From positions 1-64,000 of the forward strand of contig CACEZK010000005.1 in the NCBI GenBank assembly GCA_902564025.1: a stretch of 64,000 nucleotides of DNA, written 5' to 3'. The notes under the pieces are model-generated. The model did not search any database, was not told the DNA's origin, and saw only the letters and a list, made by a program, of their open reading frames with translations. The first letter of the stretch is position 1; each line of letters opens with the position of its first letter. A program made the translations under genes and the position numbers. This DNA is from an uncultured Pelagibacteraceae bacterium (GTDB lineage: Bacteria; Pseudomonadota; Alphaproteobacteria; Pelagibacterales; AG-422-B15). Positions 20,890 to 31,177 of the stretch are shown in pieces.

Positions 20890-22228
20890 TTTCAGAAACA
20901 AAATACATACCAACAATTCCAATCAAATTAAAAACTATAATTGAGATCATCGCATATTGAAGGCTATCTGTGAAAGCAAGTATTAATGACATTATTCCAG
21001 GAACAAGCCATGCAGTCGATTTACCGGCAAAGGCATAGAGACCAAAAAATTCTGTCATCTTCTCTTGTGGGGCCAGTTTGACCATTAATGCGCGAGAAGC
21101 TGTTTGTGCAGGACCATAAAAAATTGAGATACCAATGACAACGCAGATATATGTAACCTGACTTACAGAATTAAAAATTCCAAATGTGAATTCCTCTACA
21201 CTTGATGAATATTCGTTAACTGTGAAAAAATAAAATATTGTATCTTTGTCAATTGATATTCCTAAAACTCCCGAAAGAAATAATCCCCACAAAGACAAGT
21301 TTATTACATTTTTTGAACCGATCAGATCGTTTAAATAGCCTCCATAAATTGAGCTTGGTCCGGATAATACATTTAAAATTATACCAAGTATTAAGACCTG
21401 TGTGAGTGACATTCCAACAACTAGACTTGCGTAAACTCCGCCAACTACAAATAGAGCATTGAGTGCATCTTGATAGAACATTCTCGTAATCAAGAAAGTG
21501 AATATATTTTTGTAATTTCTGGCTTCTTTGAAAGTATTAATAAAATTTGTAAGTCCAATCTTAATTGAATTAATTACAGTAACATCATTTTTTTTAATGT
21601 CAGGCGTAAATAAAAATAGAGGTATAATAAAAACTGCATACCAAATAGCGCTGAGTGGTCCGACCATTCGTATGTGTTCATATTCACTCGTGTCCAAACC
21701 ATAAAGATTTTCAGTTTCGCCGCCCGGCCAAACAAATAATACTAAAAATAAAATTAATGCGATGAGACCTGCGATATAGCCAACTCCATAACCCATACCG
21801 CTTAACCAACCAGAATTCTCAGGAGTTTCGATGTTTGCCAAAACTGAGTTATTAAAGACCTCAGAAAATCCAACCATTGCAGATGCAAGAATTAATCCAA
21901 ACATCACGAGCCAAATACCGTGAGGAGCACCTGGAGGAGAATACCAAAGCAGTGCCATACCAAATACAAACAATGCAGATGTTATTCCCATTAATAGTTT
22001 TCTGTTCCCTTTAATGTCCGTAATGGATCCAAGAACAGGACTAAAAAGAGCGATAGCTAAACCTGAAATTGTTTGTGTGAGAGTTAATTTTTGGGCACCA
22101 TCATCACCAGCGATAAAGACGTCTGTAAAGTAGACAGAGAAAACAAATGTCATTATCAATGTATAAAAAGGTTGGTTTGCCCAATCAAACATTGTCCATG
22201 AATATCGTCCTAGTTTTGAAGCTCTCAT
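20882..22228 (-). CDS. MFS transporter, UMF1/Atg22-like
   Basis: RYSWTMFDWANQPFYTLIMTFVFSVYFTD; 12-TM-like; SRALMVKLAPQEKMTEFFGLYAFAGKSTAWLVP. Confidence 0.88.
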   Translation of the reverse strand: MRASKLGRYSWTMFDWANQPFYTLIMTFVFSVYFTDVFIAGDDGAQKLTLTQTISGLAIALFSPVLGSITDIKGNRKLLMGITSALFVFGMALLWYSPPGAPHGIWLVMFGLILASAMVGFSEVFNNSVLANIETPENSGWLSGMGYGVGYIAGLIALILFLVLFVWPGGETENLYGLDTSEYEHIRMVGPLSAIWYAVFIIPLFLFTPDIKKNDVTVINSIKIGLTNFINTFKEARNYKNIFTFLITRMFYQDALNALFVVGGVYASLVVGMSLTQVLILGIILNVLSGPSSIYGGYLNDLIGSKNVINLSLWGLFLSGVLGISIDKDTIFYFFTVNEYSSSVEEFTFGIFNSVSQVTYICVVIGISIFYGPAQTASRALMVKLAPQEKMTEFFGLYAFAGKSTAWLVPGIMSLILAFTDSLQYAMISIIVFNLIGIVGMYFVSEND

Positions 22229-22264
22229 AATTTTTAGGATATACAATTAAGCTAATTATGTAAG

Positions 22265-23035
22265 TTAATTTTTTTTGTTTGGGACAAAAACAAAATTATT
22301 ATTTTTTATTTCGTTTGGATTTTGAATACGCTGCAGGCTAAAATTATCATCGACAAAAAAACACTTATAGCCAAGTTGTTCTATCTCATTAATCGCAATA
22401 TTAGGCTGAACTCCAGAATGACGTTCTTCAATTTCAATTAACATTGTTGGCATATTTTTTATGATAAATTTTTTTGCACCACGTAAAATATCTAATTCAT
22501 GTCCCTCAACATCAATTTTTAAAAAACCAATTTGATGTTCAAAATTATACTCATCCAAAGTAATTTTATTAATGGATTTTATAGTCTCAAATTTTTCATT
22601 ATCTAAATTATTGGTTTTATGAATTGTAGCGACTCCTAGTTTATACTTCTCTTCGTAATCAAAACTAGCTGTAATATCTCTTATTGGAATTCTAAGCTCA
22701 GCATCACCACTTTCAGATGAAACTGCCATATTTTCTATTTTAATATTTGTTTTATTTTTGAAACCTTTTAGTAACTTTGAATGCAAAAGTGGGTTAGCCT
22801 CGAATGCGTAGACATATTCACATAAGTTCAATAAAAAATAAGAATATACACCTCTATAAACACCAATATCTATTGAGGCCTTTGCTGGATCTACTAATTT
22901 ATCTAAAACTCTTATTTCATTTTCAGTATTTTTTCTGAGATAACGTTCGGCCCTCCTTTTTAATAAATAAGCCTCTGAGAGTCCAAAAAGCTTTTTTAAA
23001 AAGAATTCGATTTTTTTTTGGTTATAAATTCTCAC
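22265..23035 (-). CDS. FkbM family methyltransferase
   Basis: SIDIGVYRGVYSYFLL, VYAFEANP, GFLKIDVEGHELDILRGA. Confidence 0.88.
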   Translation of the reverse strand: MRIYNQKKIEFFLKKLFGLSEAYLLKRRAERYLRKNTENEIRVLDKLVDPAKASIDIGVYRGVYSYFLLNLCEYVYAFEANPLLHSKLLKGFKNKTNIKIENMAVSSESGDAELRIPIRDITASFDYEEKYKLGVATIHKTNNLDNEKFETIKSINKITLDEYNFEHQIGFLKIDVEGHELDILRGAKKFIIKNMPTMLIEIEERHSGVQPNIAINEIEQLGYKCFFVDDNFSLQRIQNPNEIKNNNFVFVPNKKN

Positions 23036-23049
23036 AGAAAATAAATTTT

Positions 23050-23124
23050 TGGAGCGAGTGAAGGGAGTCGAACCCTCGACCTAAACGTTGGCAACGTTTC
23101 GCTCTACCACTGAGCTACACTCGC
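23050..23124 (-). tRNA. tRNA-Gly (anticodon GCC), CCA encoded
   Basis: GCGAGTG acceptor pairs CACTCGC; D-arm GCTCAGTGGTAGAGC; anticodon loop TTGCCAA; T-loop TTCGACT; TCCA end. Confidence 0.97.
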
Positions 23125-23199
23125 ACTATAAAAATAATATTAAGTATTAGACTAAAAAAATAAATTTTTAAATACTTTTTCTAGGAGCTATCAAAATAT

Positions 23200-24180
23200 T
23201 TAATTTGCCTCAAATATATTTTTTACTTTTTCAAAACTTATACTTCTTATAGATTCATCTGACCTTGGAACATCTTCATCTTTATCAATTGGAACTATTA
23301 AATCTGTATAAATACTTGGTTCACAATCTCCAAAAAGAATAAAACTTTTTTTTCCGTAGGCAAGTGCTAGATGAGAAAACCCTGTATCATGACCAATGTA
23401 TATGGAACTAGTTTTTATATGGGGTATAACTTCTTTAATTGTTTTTTCAGCAGTTAAAATTAATTCAATATCATCACCAGTCTTTTTCATTATTTGTTTT
23501 TCTTTTTCAATTTGATCCATACCAGATAGTATTACAAATTTTTTGAAGCCTCTAATCTTTAAATAGTTTATCAGTTTGATGAAATTTTCTGTTCCCCACT
23601 GTCTTGATGGTCCTGATGATGCCATACAAACCATTATTTTCAATGGGTCAACCCGCTCTTTATAATGAAGAGTAGTAAAAGAACAATTATTAATTTTTAA
23701 AATTTTATTTGTCAGTTCCATACTTTCATCAATTTGATTGATTAAATTAGATTTATAACTCTCATAAAATTTATATTCTTTTTTCAAAAAAAGGTTTTGT
23801 ATACCTATTCCTGGGGCGTAAACTTTTTTAATTCCACTTAAATAACACAAAATAACCATTAGGGCGGAAGAGTGAAAAATAAATATTTCTGAGATATTTG
23901 CTGATCTTAATTTGCTTATCAATTCAAAAACTAATTTAATTTGTCTAACTGCACCCCTGCTATTACTTTGAATATTTATAAATTTTGATATAAAATTTTG
24001 ATCTTCTAAATATGCTTCGGCACTAGAAAACTTTTTGGTTATTAATATAATTTTTTTTTGCCTGGTGTCGGATATTTGTTTGAAACAAGAAATATATGAA
24101 ACAAAGTTCCCCCAACCCTTTCCGGGAGCAAGCACCGCTGTGTTTTCTTCTTTATTATTTCTCGCGTTTAACAAAATCAA
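23200..24180 (-). CDS. glycosyltransferase family 9 (heptosyltransferase-like)
   Basis: MVCMASSGPSRQWGTENFIKLINYL, YIGHDTGFSHLALAYGKKSFILFG. Confidence 0.8.
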   Translation of the reverse strand: MILLNARNNKEENTAVLAPGKGWGNFVSYISCFKQISDTRQKKIILITKKFSSAEAYLEDQNFISKFINIQSNSRGAVRQIKLVFELISKLRSANISEIFIFHSSALMVILCYLSGIKKVYAPGIGIQNLFLKKEYKFYESYKSNLINQIDESMELTNKILKINNCSFTTLHYKERVDPLKIMVCMASSGPSRQWGTENFIKLINYLKIRGFKKFVILSGMDQIEKEKQIMKKTGDDIELILTAEKTIKEVIPHIKTSSIYIGHDTGFSHLALAYGKKSFILFGDCEPSIYTDLIVPIDKDEDVPRSDESIRSISFEKVKNIFEAN

Positions 24181-24324
24181 AAATATTTAAATAGTCTTTA
24201 TATTGCGAGATTATCACATTTTCTATTCATATTGTCCTTATTAGAGCCAAATTTACTGAAAAGCCTTGTTTTTATAAAAACCAGAACTATTTAATTCTTA
24301 GTAAGAAAGAGATACTATAAATAA

Positions 24325-24984
24325 ATGAAATTGTTTTCAAATATTGAGCAACTGCCTCGTACAATTCCAATATTTCCACTAACTGGAGCTGTTCTTTTTC
24401 CGGGTACCCAATTACCGCTTAATATATTTGAACCACGGTACGTAAAAATGATTGATGATGCTCTTTCCAGCCCAGGAAGATTGTTAGGTATGATTCAACC
24501 CGCTTCACAAAATCAAGAAACAGGTAATAAATCACTTAAAAAAGTTGGCTGCGTTGGTCGCATATCCTCTTTTAATGAAGCTGAGGATAGTAGATATTTA
24601 ATTACTTTATCTGGTGTTGTCAGATTTAATGTAGAAGAAGAATTGGATGTCACCACACCTTATAGACAAATTCTAGCAAACTATGACAATTTTAAGAATG
24701 ATACTAAAACTCAAAACAGTGATGGAATAGACAGATCTAAACTTCTTGCTTTAGTCAAAAGGTATCTTGAACATAGAAAAATATTAGCTGACTGGGAAAT
24801 AATTAAACAGACTCCAACTGAACAATTGATAAACTATTCAGGAATACTAGTTCCCTTTACACCAGAGGAAAAACAACTTCTTCTAGAAGCAAAAACATTG
24901 ATCACTAGAGGCCACGCTCTAGAGGCACTTTATCAATCGTATATTTTTGATCTATCGGGTGAAAAGAGTGATCAGCTTCATTAA
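24325..24984 (+). CDS. Lon N-terminal substrate-binding domain protein
   Basis: IPIFPLTGAVLFPGTQLPLNIFEPRYVKMIDDAL; VGCVGRISSF. Confidence 0.9.
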   Translation: MKLFSNIEQLPRTIPIFPLTGAVLFPGTQLPLNIFEPRYVKMIDDALSSPGRLLGMIQPASQNQETGNKSLKKVGCVGRISSFNEAEDSRYLITLSGVVRFNVEEELDVTTPYRQILANYDNFKNDTKTQNSDGIDRSKLLALVKRYLEHRKILADWEIIKQTPTEQLINYSGILVPFTPEEKQLLLEAKTLITRGHALEALYQSYIFDLSGEKSDQLH

Positions 24985-26150
24985 AGTGACTTAAAAAAAT
25001 CTAGCCCTGTTGCACTTTTGATAAAAAATCTCTTAAGATATTTATTCTTTTCAACAATATTAAATCCTTGACGTGTAGCAAAATTCAAAAACTTGTTTTC
25101 ACTTGTAAGAATATCGTTAAGTGAAAATGTTCCAAAAGAATATGCTAAATTATCTAACTTTCTTTTAATTTCAAATTCTTCAAGAATCATTTTGTCATTT
25201 AGCCTATACCCTAAGGAGGTATACTTTCTTATTAATTTTACAAATAATGCGATATCTTTGATACTTAAGTTCAGTCCTTGTCCAGCAATTGGATGTATAT
25301 TATGAGCAATATTTCCAAGTAAAACAGTTTTTTTATAAAAAAGATTTTTTGCGTATGTAAATTGAAGACTATGTTTTTCTAAACTTATGATTTGCATTGA
25401 GGTCACATACTCATGGAGATATTTTTCGATAAGTTGCGTTAGCTCTTTATTTTCTTTAGACAATATTTTTGAATTGTTTTTTAACGACCATACAACTGAA
25501 GCTTCATCATCAGAATACGGTAAAAAAGCTAGTGGCCCATACTTAGTAAATTCCTGGAATGCGCAGTTTTTATTTTTAATTTGAGCTATAATATTTATAG
25601 ATAATGCCGTTTGTTTTAAATCTTTTTTAATAAAAGAAATATTTATTTGTTCTGAAATATTTTTTATTGCTGTTGATAAAATAAGTAAGTTAGAGTTTAT
25701 TTTTTTGTTACCAGAAAATTTTAATTCAATACCAGTTGCTGTATTCTCAATAGAATCAATTTGATTTGTATTAATAACGTCTATGTTGCTTAATTGATTA
25801 ATCTCCTCATTTAGATATTTCTCTAAATCGGAGTTTTTTACAATTTTTCCCAAACTTTTATTTTCATTAGTAAATTTAATCGATTGAGCTTTATCTTTCT
25901 TTAAACTGTTTAAGTGGCACTTAATTTTTTGTATTTCGGGATATTCTTGGAAAAAATTCGCATTCGGTATTATTGATGAAAGATAATTAAGCGAACCAGA
26001 AGATAGGAAAGTAACGAGATTAGTATTTGAAACCTCTTGATTTTGATCTTTATCTAATATTAAGCAAACACTAAAACCATTTTTTGCCAACAGACTCGAT
26101 GTTATTTTGGCTGAAATGCCTGACCCAAATATAGCAAATTCATATTTCAT
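24981..26150 (-). CDS. UbiH/UbiF-type FAD-dependent monooxygenase
   Basis: FAIFGSGISAKITSSLLAKNG; LGNIAHNIHPIAGQGLNLSIKD. Confidence 0.82.
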   Translation of the reverse strand: MKYEFAIFGSGISAKITSSLLAKNGFSVCLILDKDQNQEVSNTNLVTFLSSGSLNYLSSIIPNANFFQEYPEIQKIKCHLNSLKKDKAQSIKFTNENKSLGKIVKNSDLEKYLNEEINQLSNIDVINTNQIDSIENTATGIELKFSGNKKINSNLLILSTAIKNISEQINISFIKKDLKQTALSINIIAQIKNKNCAFQEFTKYGPLAFLPYSDDEASVVWSLKNNSKILSKENKELTQLIEKYLHEYVTSMQIISLEKHSLQFTYAKNLFYKKTVLLGNIAHNIHPIAGQGLNLSIKDIALFVKLIRKYTSLGYRLNDKMILEEFEIKRKLDNLAYSFGTFSLNDILTSENKFLNFATRQGFNIVEKNKYLKRFFIKSATGLDFFKSL

Positions 26151-26255
26151 TTTTTAATAAATAAATTAGTCAGTTAAATCTACAAGTAGATATATAATAA
26201 CATGATGAATCAAAAACTATTAGAATCCGAAAATTTTTATTCAATTTGACAAATA

Positions 26256-28529
26256 ATGAAGCTTTTACCTGACTCTATTAAACTTTTCATAATCAATCGG
26301 TTGCTTGAGATAATTGGAATTACATCAATTTTAATTAGCTTGTTTATTCTAATATCAATAGCAAGCTATTCAAGTTTAGATCCAAGCATTTTCAATTTAA
26401 ACAATTATGAGGTCCAAAATATTGGGGGTTATATCGGAGCAAATATTTCTGAGGTGCTAATACAATTTTTTGGTTATAGCAGTATTCTTATTTGCTTTAT
26501 TTTAACTAGTTGGGCATACAAACTTTTTTTTTCTAAAAATTTAGAATTATTTGCATTAAATTTTTTGCTGTTACCGGTAACTGTTTATTTACTTGCACTT
26601 TTTTTTGAAACAATAAATTTGCCTGTATCAAATGGATTTTTTGCAACTCAATCTCTTATTTTAGTGAATGAAACAAATATAATGACTAGTAATTATTTAA
26701 ATTATTTATTCATTACATCGATTCTCATATTTTTTTTGTTCTCATTATATTTTACTATGGGGCTAAAATTAGATGAATGGATAAAGTTTTTTAAGATTTT
26801 ATGGAGTCTGATAAAAAAATTTTTTATATCTACAAGAAAATTTTTTTATCAGATAAAATCTCATTTTATAAAAGAACCTATTCAGAAAGTTCCTAGTGAT
26901 ACTGTTAATTATAAAAATCTTGAACCTAAAATTGACTTTGACTCAATTAAAAATAAACCGGTTACAGCCTATGAATCTAATCAAAACGATAAAGCAAAAG
27001 TAGATCAACAAGATGAAATCATATTTGAAGAAAATTCATACAGGGCTCCTGATATAAATTTTTTATCTAAGCCTGAACTTAACAAAGGAAGCATTATCGA
27101 TCAGGAAGAGCTTAACTTAAATGCAGAAAAGTTAAAAAACGTATTAACTGATTTTAAAATTGATGGTGAAATTATAAAAGTATCTCCCGGTCCAATAGTA
27201 ACTATGTACGAACTACAACCAGCACCAGGAGTTAAGGCCTCAAAAATAATATCTTTGTCAGACGACATTGCAAGAAATATGAGTGCTATGTCAGCTCGTG
27301 TTGCGATTATACCTGGAAAAAATGTTATCGGAATTGAGATACCTAACACAATCAAGAACCCAGTCTATTTAAGTGAGTTATTCAAGCATGAACAGTTTGT
27401 GAATAATGAGCAAAATTTAATTTTAGCTCTTGGGAAAGATATTAGTGGTTATGCTAAGTTTGCTAATTTAGAAAATATGCCTCACTTACTAATTGCTGGA
27501 ACGACAGGCTCAGGTAAATCAGTGGGCATTAATGTAATGATAACATCAATTCTATACAAACATTCTCCTGAGGACTGTAAGTTTATTTTGATTGACCCAA
27601 AAATGCTAGAACTCTCAGTGTATGAAGGTGTGCCACACCTTATAACGCCTGTGGTGACTGATCCAAAAAAAGCAATTGTTGCTCTTAAGTGGGTAGTAAG
27701 AGAAATGGAGTCACGGTATAAAAAAATGTCTTTATTGGGGGTAAGAAATATTGAAAACTATAATCAAAGAATAATTGAGGCAATAAATAAATCAGAGAAG
27801 ATTGTAAGATCTATACCTTCTGGAATAAACTCAGAAACGGGGCAACCAACAACCAAACAAGTAGAAATAGAAAATAAAAAAATGCCTTTCATTGTAGTTG
27901 TTGTAGATGAGATGGCTGACTTAATGATGGTTGCTGGAAAAGAAATTGAACACGCAATTCAAAGATTGTCTCAAATGGCAAGAGCAGCAGGTATTCATCT
28001 AATCATGGCGACGCAAAGACCAAGCGTTGATGTTATTACTGGAACAATTAAAGCTAACTTTCCAAGTAGGATTAGTTTTCAGGTCAGCTCTAAATTTGAT
28101 AGCCGTACTATTTTGGGTGATGAAGGCGCAGAGAGATTGTTGGGTAAGGGTGATATGTTAATGATGACTGCTGGAGGAGTTACAACACGAATACATGGTC
28201 CATTTATTTCAGACCTGGAAATAGAAAATATTGTCAAGTCGCTGCAAAAACAAGGTAATCCAGAATATGACGATGAAATACTAAAAGAAGAGGAAAGCGA
28301 AAATGATTATGGCATAATTTCTGAAGGTGATCATGATAGTTTATTTAAAGACTGTTTAGAAATAATTAAAAAAGAGGGAAAAGCATCAACAAGTCTTCTA
28401 CAGAGAAAATTGCAAATTGGGTACAATCGTGCAGCAAGAATAATGGACCAACTTGAGGAAGATGGATACATAAGTGCTGCGAATCATGTTGGTAAAAGAG
28501 AAATTAATTTTGATAAGTTTAGTTCCTAA
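26256..28529 (+). CDS. ftsK: DNA translocase FtsK
   Basis: LLIAGTTGSGKSVGIN Walker A, MARAAGIHLIMATQRPSVDVITG, C-terminal gamma winged helix. Confidence 0.96.
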   Translation: MKLLPDSIKLFIINRLLEIIGITSILISLFILISIASYSSLDPSIFNLNNYEVQNIGGYIGANISEVLIQFFGYSSILICFILTSWAYKLFFSKNLELFALNFLLLPVTVYLLALFFETINLPVSNGFFATQSLILVNETNIMTSNYLNYLFITSILIFFLFSLYFTMGLKLDEWIKFFKILWSLIKKFFISTRKFFYQIKSHFIKEPIQKVPSDTVNYKNLEPKIDFDSIKNKPVTAYESNQNDKAKVDQQDEIIFEENSYRAPDINFLSKPELNKGSIIDQEELNLNAEKLKNVLTDFKIDGEIIKVSPGPIVTMYELQPAPGVKASKIISLSDDIARNMSAMSARVAIIPGKNVIGIEIPNTIKNPVYLSELFKHEQFVNNEQNLILALGKDISGYAKFANLENMPHLLIAGTTGSGKSVGINVMITSILYKHSPEDCKFILIDPKMLELSVYEGVPHLITPVVTDPKKAIVALKWVVREMESRYKKMSLLGVRNIENYNQRIIEAINKSEKIVRSIPSGINSETGQPTTKQVEIENKKMPFIVVVVDEMADLMMVAGKEIEHAIQRLSQMARAAGIHLIMATQRPSVDVITGTIKANFPSRISFQVSSKFDSRTILGDEGAERLLGKGDMLMMTAGGVTTRIHGPFISDLEIENIVKSLQKQGNPEYDDEILKEEESENDYGIISEGDHDSLFKDCLEIIKKEGKASTSLLQRKLQIGYNRAARIMDQLEEDGYISAANHVGKREINFDKFSS

Positions 28530-29098
28530 TGAAAAAAATTCTTTCAGGACTCATTATAGGTTTTTTTTTTATTAATAATTCTCTATCAAGTGATGTTATT
28601 TCACAAATTGAGGTGAATTGGAATGAGATTAAGTCAATGTCAGGTGAATTTGAACAAGTTGATCCGGATGAAGTTATATCTAGTGGAGCTTTTTATTTTC
28701 TTAAACCCTTTCAATCTAAGTTTGTATATGAAAACAGTAATGAAGATATAATAACCAATAAAGGCTTAATGATAATTGTAGACAAAGAAGGATTTAAGAT
28801 TGAAAGCTATGCTATAGGCAATAATATTTTAAAAAAACTTTTATCAAATGAAATAAAGATAGAGAATGAATTTGATATTATTGCTCTTACTGATGAAAAT
28901 GAATCGTATAAATTATTTCTAAAACTTAAAAATGATAAATCTGATAATCGCATTCAACTTACGTTTGATCAAATTTCACTAGATTTGAAAAAGTGGGAAA
29001 TTTTTGACGAATTTGGCAACAAAACTGTTTTTAAGTTTACAAAGATCAAAAAAAATATATCTATAAGCCAAAATTTATTCGTGGTCAGATATAATTAA
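28529..29098 (+). CDS. LolA-like outer-membrane lipoprotein carrier
   Basis: Signal peptide; MSGEFEQVDPDEVISSGAFYFLKPFQSKFVYE; downstream of ftsK. Confidence 0.8.
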   Translation: MKKILSGLIIGFFFINNSLSSDVISQIEVNWNEIKSMSGEFEQVDPDEVISSGAFYFLKPFQSKFVYENSNEDIITNKGLMIIVDKEGFKIESYAIGNNILKKLLSNEIKIENEFDIIALTDENESYKLFLKLKNDKSDNRIQLTFDQISLDLKKWEIFDEFGNKTVFKFTKIKKNISISQNLFVVRYN

Positions 29099-29132
29099 AC
29101 CACAGGCAGGTTATAAAAGTATTTCTATTAAA

Positions 29133-30491
29133 ATGACGGTCAGTTCAAGTAAGGAACTTAAGCAGTGGCTTGAGTCTAATAAAATATCTGAAGTTGAGTG
29201 TATCTTTCCTGATATGGCTGGGTCCTCAAAGGGAAAAATTTTGCCAGTACAAAGATTTATAAAATCTGTGGAAGATCAAAGTCTAAAACTCGCTGACTCA
29301 GTATTTGGTCAGACTGTCTCCGGAAAATGGGTATATGAAAGCGAAGTTATAGATTATGTTGAGGAAGATTTATTTATGTCTCCAGACTTTTCAACATTAA
29401 GAAAAATTCCCTGGAATAAAGAACCGACTGCACAAATTATCTGTGATTTAAAGCATGGGAGTAATGAGCCTTCAAAAATTGCTCCAAGGCAAGTATTGAG
29501 TAACATTATTGAACTATTGAAAGAGGAAAATCTAAAAGCTGTCGTTGCTCCGGAGTTGGAGTTTTACCTATGTGAACAAAACCTTGATCCTGACCTGCCC
29601 TTGAAGACACCAGTTGGTAAATCGGGCCGAAGAGAAACAGGTAGCCGAGTTTTTGGGATTGATGCAGTAAATGAGTTTGATGAATTAACGGATGATATTT
29701 ATGACTATTGTGAAATTATGGAGATCGGTGTTGATACACTTGTCCACGAGTCAGGACCATCTCAAATAGAGATTAATTTAAATCATGGTGACCCCCTTGC
29801 TTTAGCCGACCAAGCTTTCATGTTCAAAAGAGCGGTAAGACAGGTTGCTCTTAAACATGGTATACACGCAACCTTTATGGCAAAGCCATACCAAGGTCAA
29901 CCAGGGAGTTCGATGCATATTCACCAAAATTTAGTATCAACAAAGTCAAGTAAAAATCTCTTTAGTGATCCGGATGGCAATAATTCAAAAGAGTTCTTTA
30001 GCTATATTGGAGGACTTCAAACATATTTACCAGACGCGATGCTTTTATTTGCACCGTATGTAAATTCATATAGGCGTTTTGTTATTGATGCTTCCGCGCC
30101 AATAAATACACATTGGGGTATTGAAAATAGAACTGTTGCTTTCAGAGTACCTACCTCTTCACCTGACTCGAGAAGAATTGAAAATAGAATACCAGGTGCA
30201 GATACGAATCCATATTTGGCTATAGCAGCATCTCTTGCTTGCGGTTATCTTGGCTTGAGAGAAAAATCTGAACCTGAAAAACCAATTACTGGTGATGCAT
30301 TTGAAAGAAGACATAATATTCCCAAATACCTGCCTGACGCTCTAAAAAGACTAAAGGTAAGTAATGAACTATCTGAAACTTTAGGAAAAGAATTTGTGAC
30401 ACTTTTTACTGAGGTCAAACAAACTGAACATGATGCATATCAAAATGTAATTAGTGCTTGGGAAAGAGAGCACCTTTTATTAAACGTCTAG
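29133..30491 (+). CDS. glutamine synthetase family protein (gamma-glutamylpolyamine synthetase-like)
   Basis: APELEFYLCE, GPSQIEINLNHGDPL, GSSMHIHQNL, NRTVAFRVP. Confidence 0.9.
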   Translation: MTVSSSKELKQWLESNKISEVECIFPDMAGSSKGKILPVQRFIKSVEDQSLKLADSVFGQTVSGKWVYESEVIDYVEEDLFMSPDFSTLRKIPWNKEPTAQIICDLKHGSNEPSKIAPRQVLSNIIELLKEENLKAVVAPELEFYLCEQNLDPDLPLKTPVGKSGRRETGSRVFGIDAVNEFDELTDDIYDYCEIMEIGVDTLVHESGPSQIEINLNHGDPLALADQAFMFKRAVRQVALKHGIHATFMAKPYQGQPGSSMHIHQNLVSTKSSKNLFSDPDGNNSKEFFSYIGGLQTYLPDAMLLFAPYVNSYRRFVIDASAPINTHWGIENRTVAFRVPTSSPDSRRIENRIPGADTNPYLAIAASLACGYLGLREKSEPEKPITGDAFERRHNIPKYLPDALKRLKVSNELSETLGKEFVTLFTEVKQTEHDAYQNVISAWEREHLLLNV

Positions 30492-30492
30492 T

Positions 30493-31152
30493 TTAAAGAA
30501 TTTCTTTTTTTAAAAAATAGCCTTTGTTATCTGTAAAAATAATTAGATCTTTGAGATAAAGTTTTTTTTCAATTTTCTTTCTTAATGAATATATGTGTGT
30601 CTCAAGAGTGTGCGTATCTATATCTTCATTATAACTCCAAACCTGTTTTAATAGATTTTTTTTTGTAATATAAATACCATTATTGTTATATAGACACATA
30701 AATATCTGCGACTCCTTTTCAGTAAATCTTATATGAAGATCATCGTTGTATAGTGTTCGCATGACTGGATCATAAATAAAATTTTTAAATTTAAGTCTTC
30801 TTGCAGTTTGCGAAGCAATTTGCTGCAATCTATGAGATACACCTAAAAACATTTCATTTAACTTAAGCGGTGTATTAAACATAATCATTTCACCAGCGTA
30901 TTTTTCAATTTTTGCTTTTTTGATATTTGAATTTATTAAAAATATTACTTTAAATTCTAAAATTAATTGCAAATTATCTATTACAAATTCGTCATCAGTA
31001 ACCAAAAAAAATTTTTCATTTTTCTGTAAATCTTTTTTTTCTTTGATTTGTAATTCAAAGTCTGCAAAATTATGACTGTATTCAACAATTTCTTTTATAA
31101 TGGAATGTAATTTTACGTTGCCTAGAGTAATTGGGATTATTCTTTTTTCCAT
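30493..31152 (-). CDS. OmpR/PhoB-type winged-helix regulator with degenerate receiver domain
   Basis: C-term FTEKESQIFMCLYNNNGIYITKKNLLKQVWSYNEDIDTHTLETHIYSLRKKI; N-term lacks a clear acidic pocket/phospho-Asp pattern. Confidence 0.82.
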   Translation of the reverse strand: MEKRIIPITLGNVKLHSIIKEIVEYSHNFADFELQIKEKKDLQKNEKFFLVTDDEFVIDNLQLILEFKVIFLINSNIKKAKIEKYAGEMIMFNTPLKLNEMFLGVSHRLQQIASQTARRLKFKNFIYDPVMRTLYNDDLHIRFTEKESQIFMCLYNNNGIYITKKNLLKQVWSYNEDIDTHTLETHIYSLRKKIEKKLYLKDLIIFTDNKGYFLKKEIL

Positions 31153-31177
31153 TATATAGATGACTATAATATAGTTT

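Noticed and set aside
23050-23124. Integrated element at tRNA-Gly
   Set aside because: No integrase, no repeated tRNA 3' fragment seen nearby, flanking genes are glycan/housekeeping
24268-24281. 14-bp palindrome GTTTTTATAAAAAC upstream of the LON gene
   Set aside because: Very AT-rich, expected by chance at this composition; no supporting context
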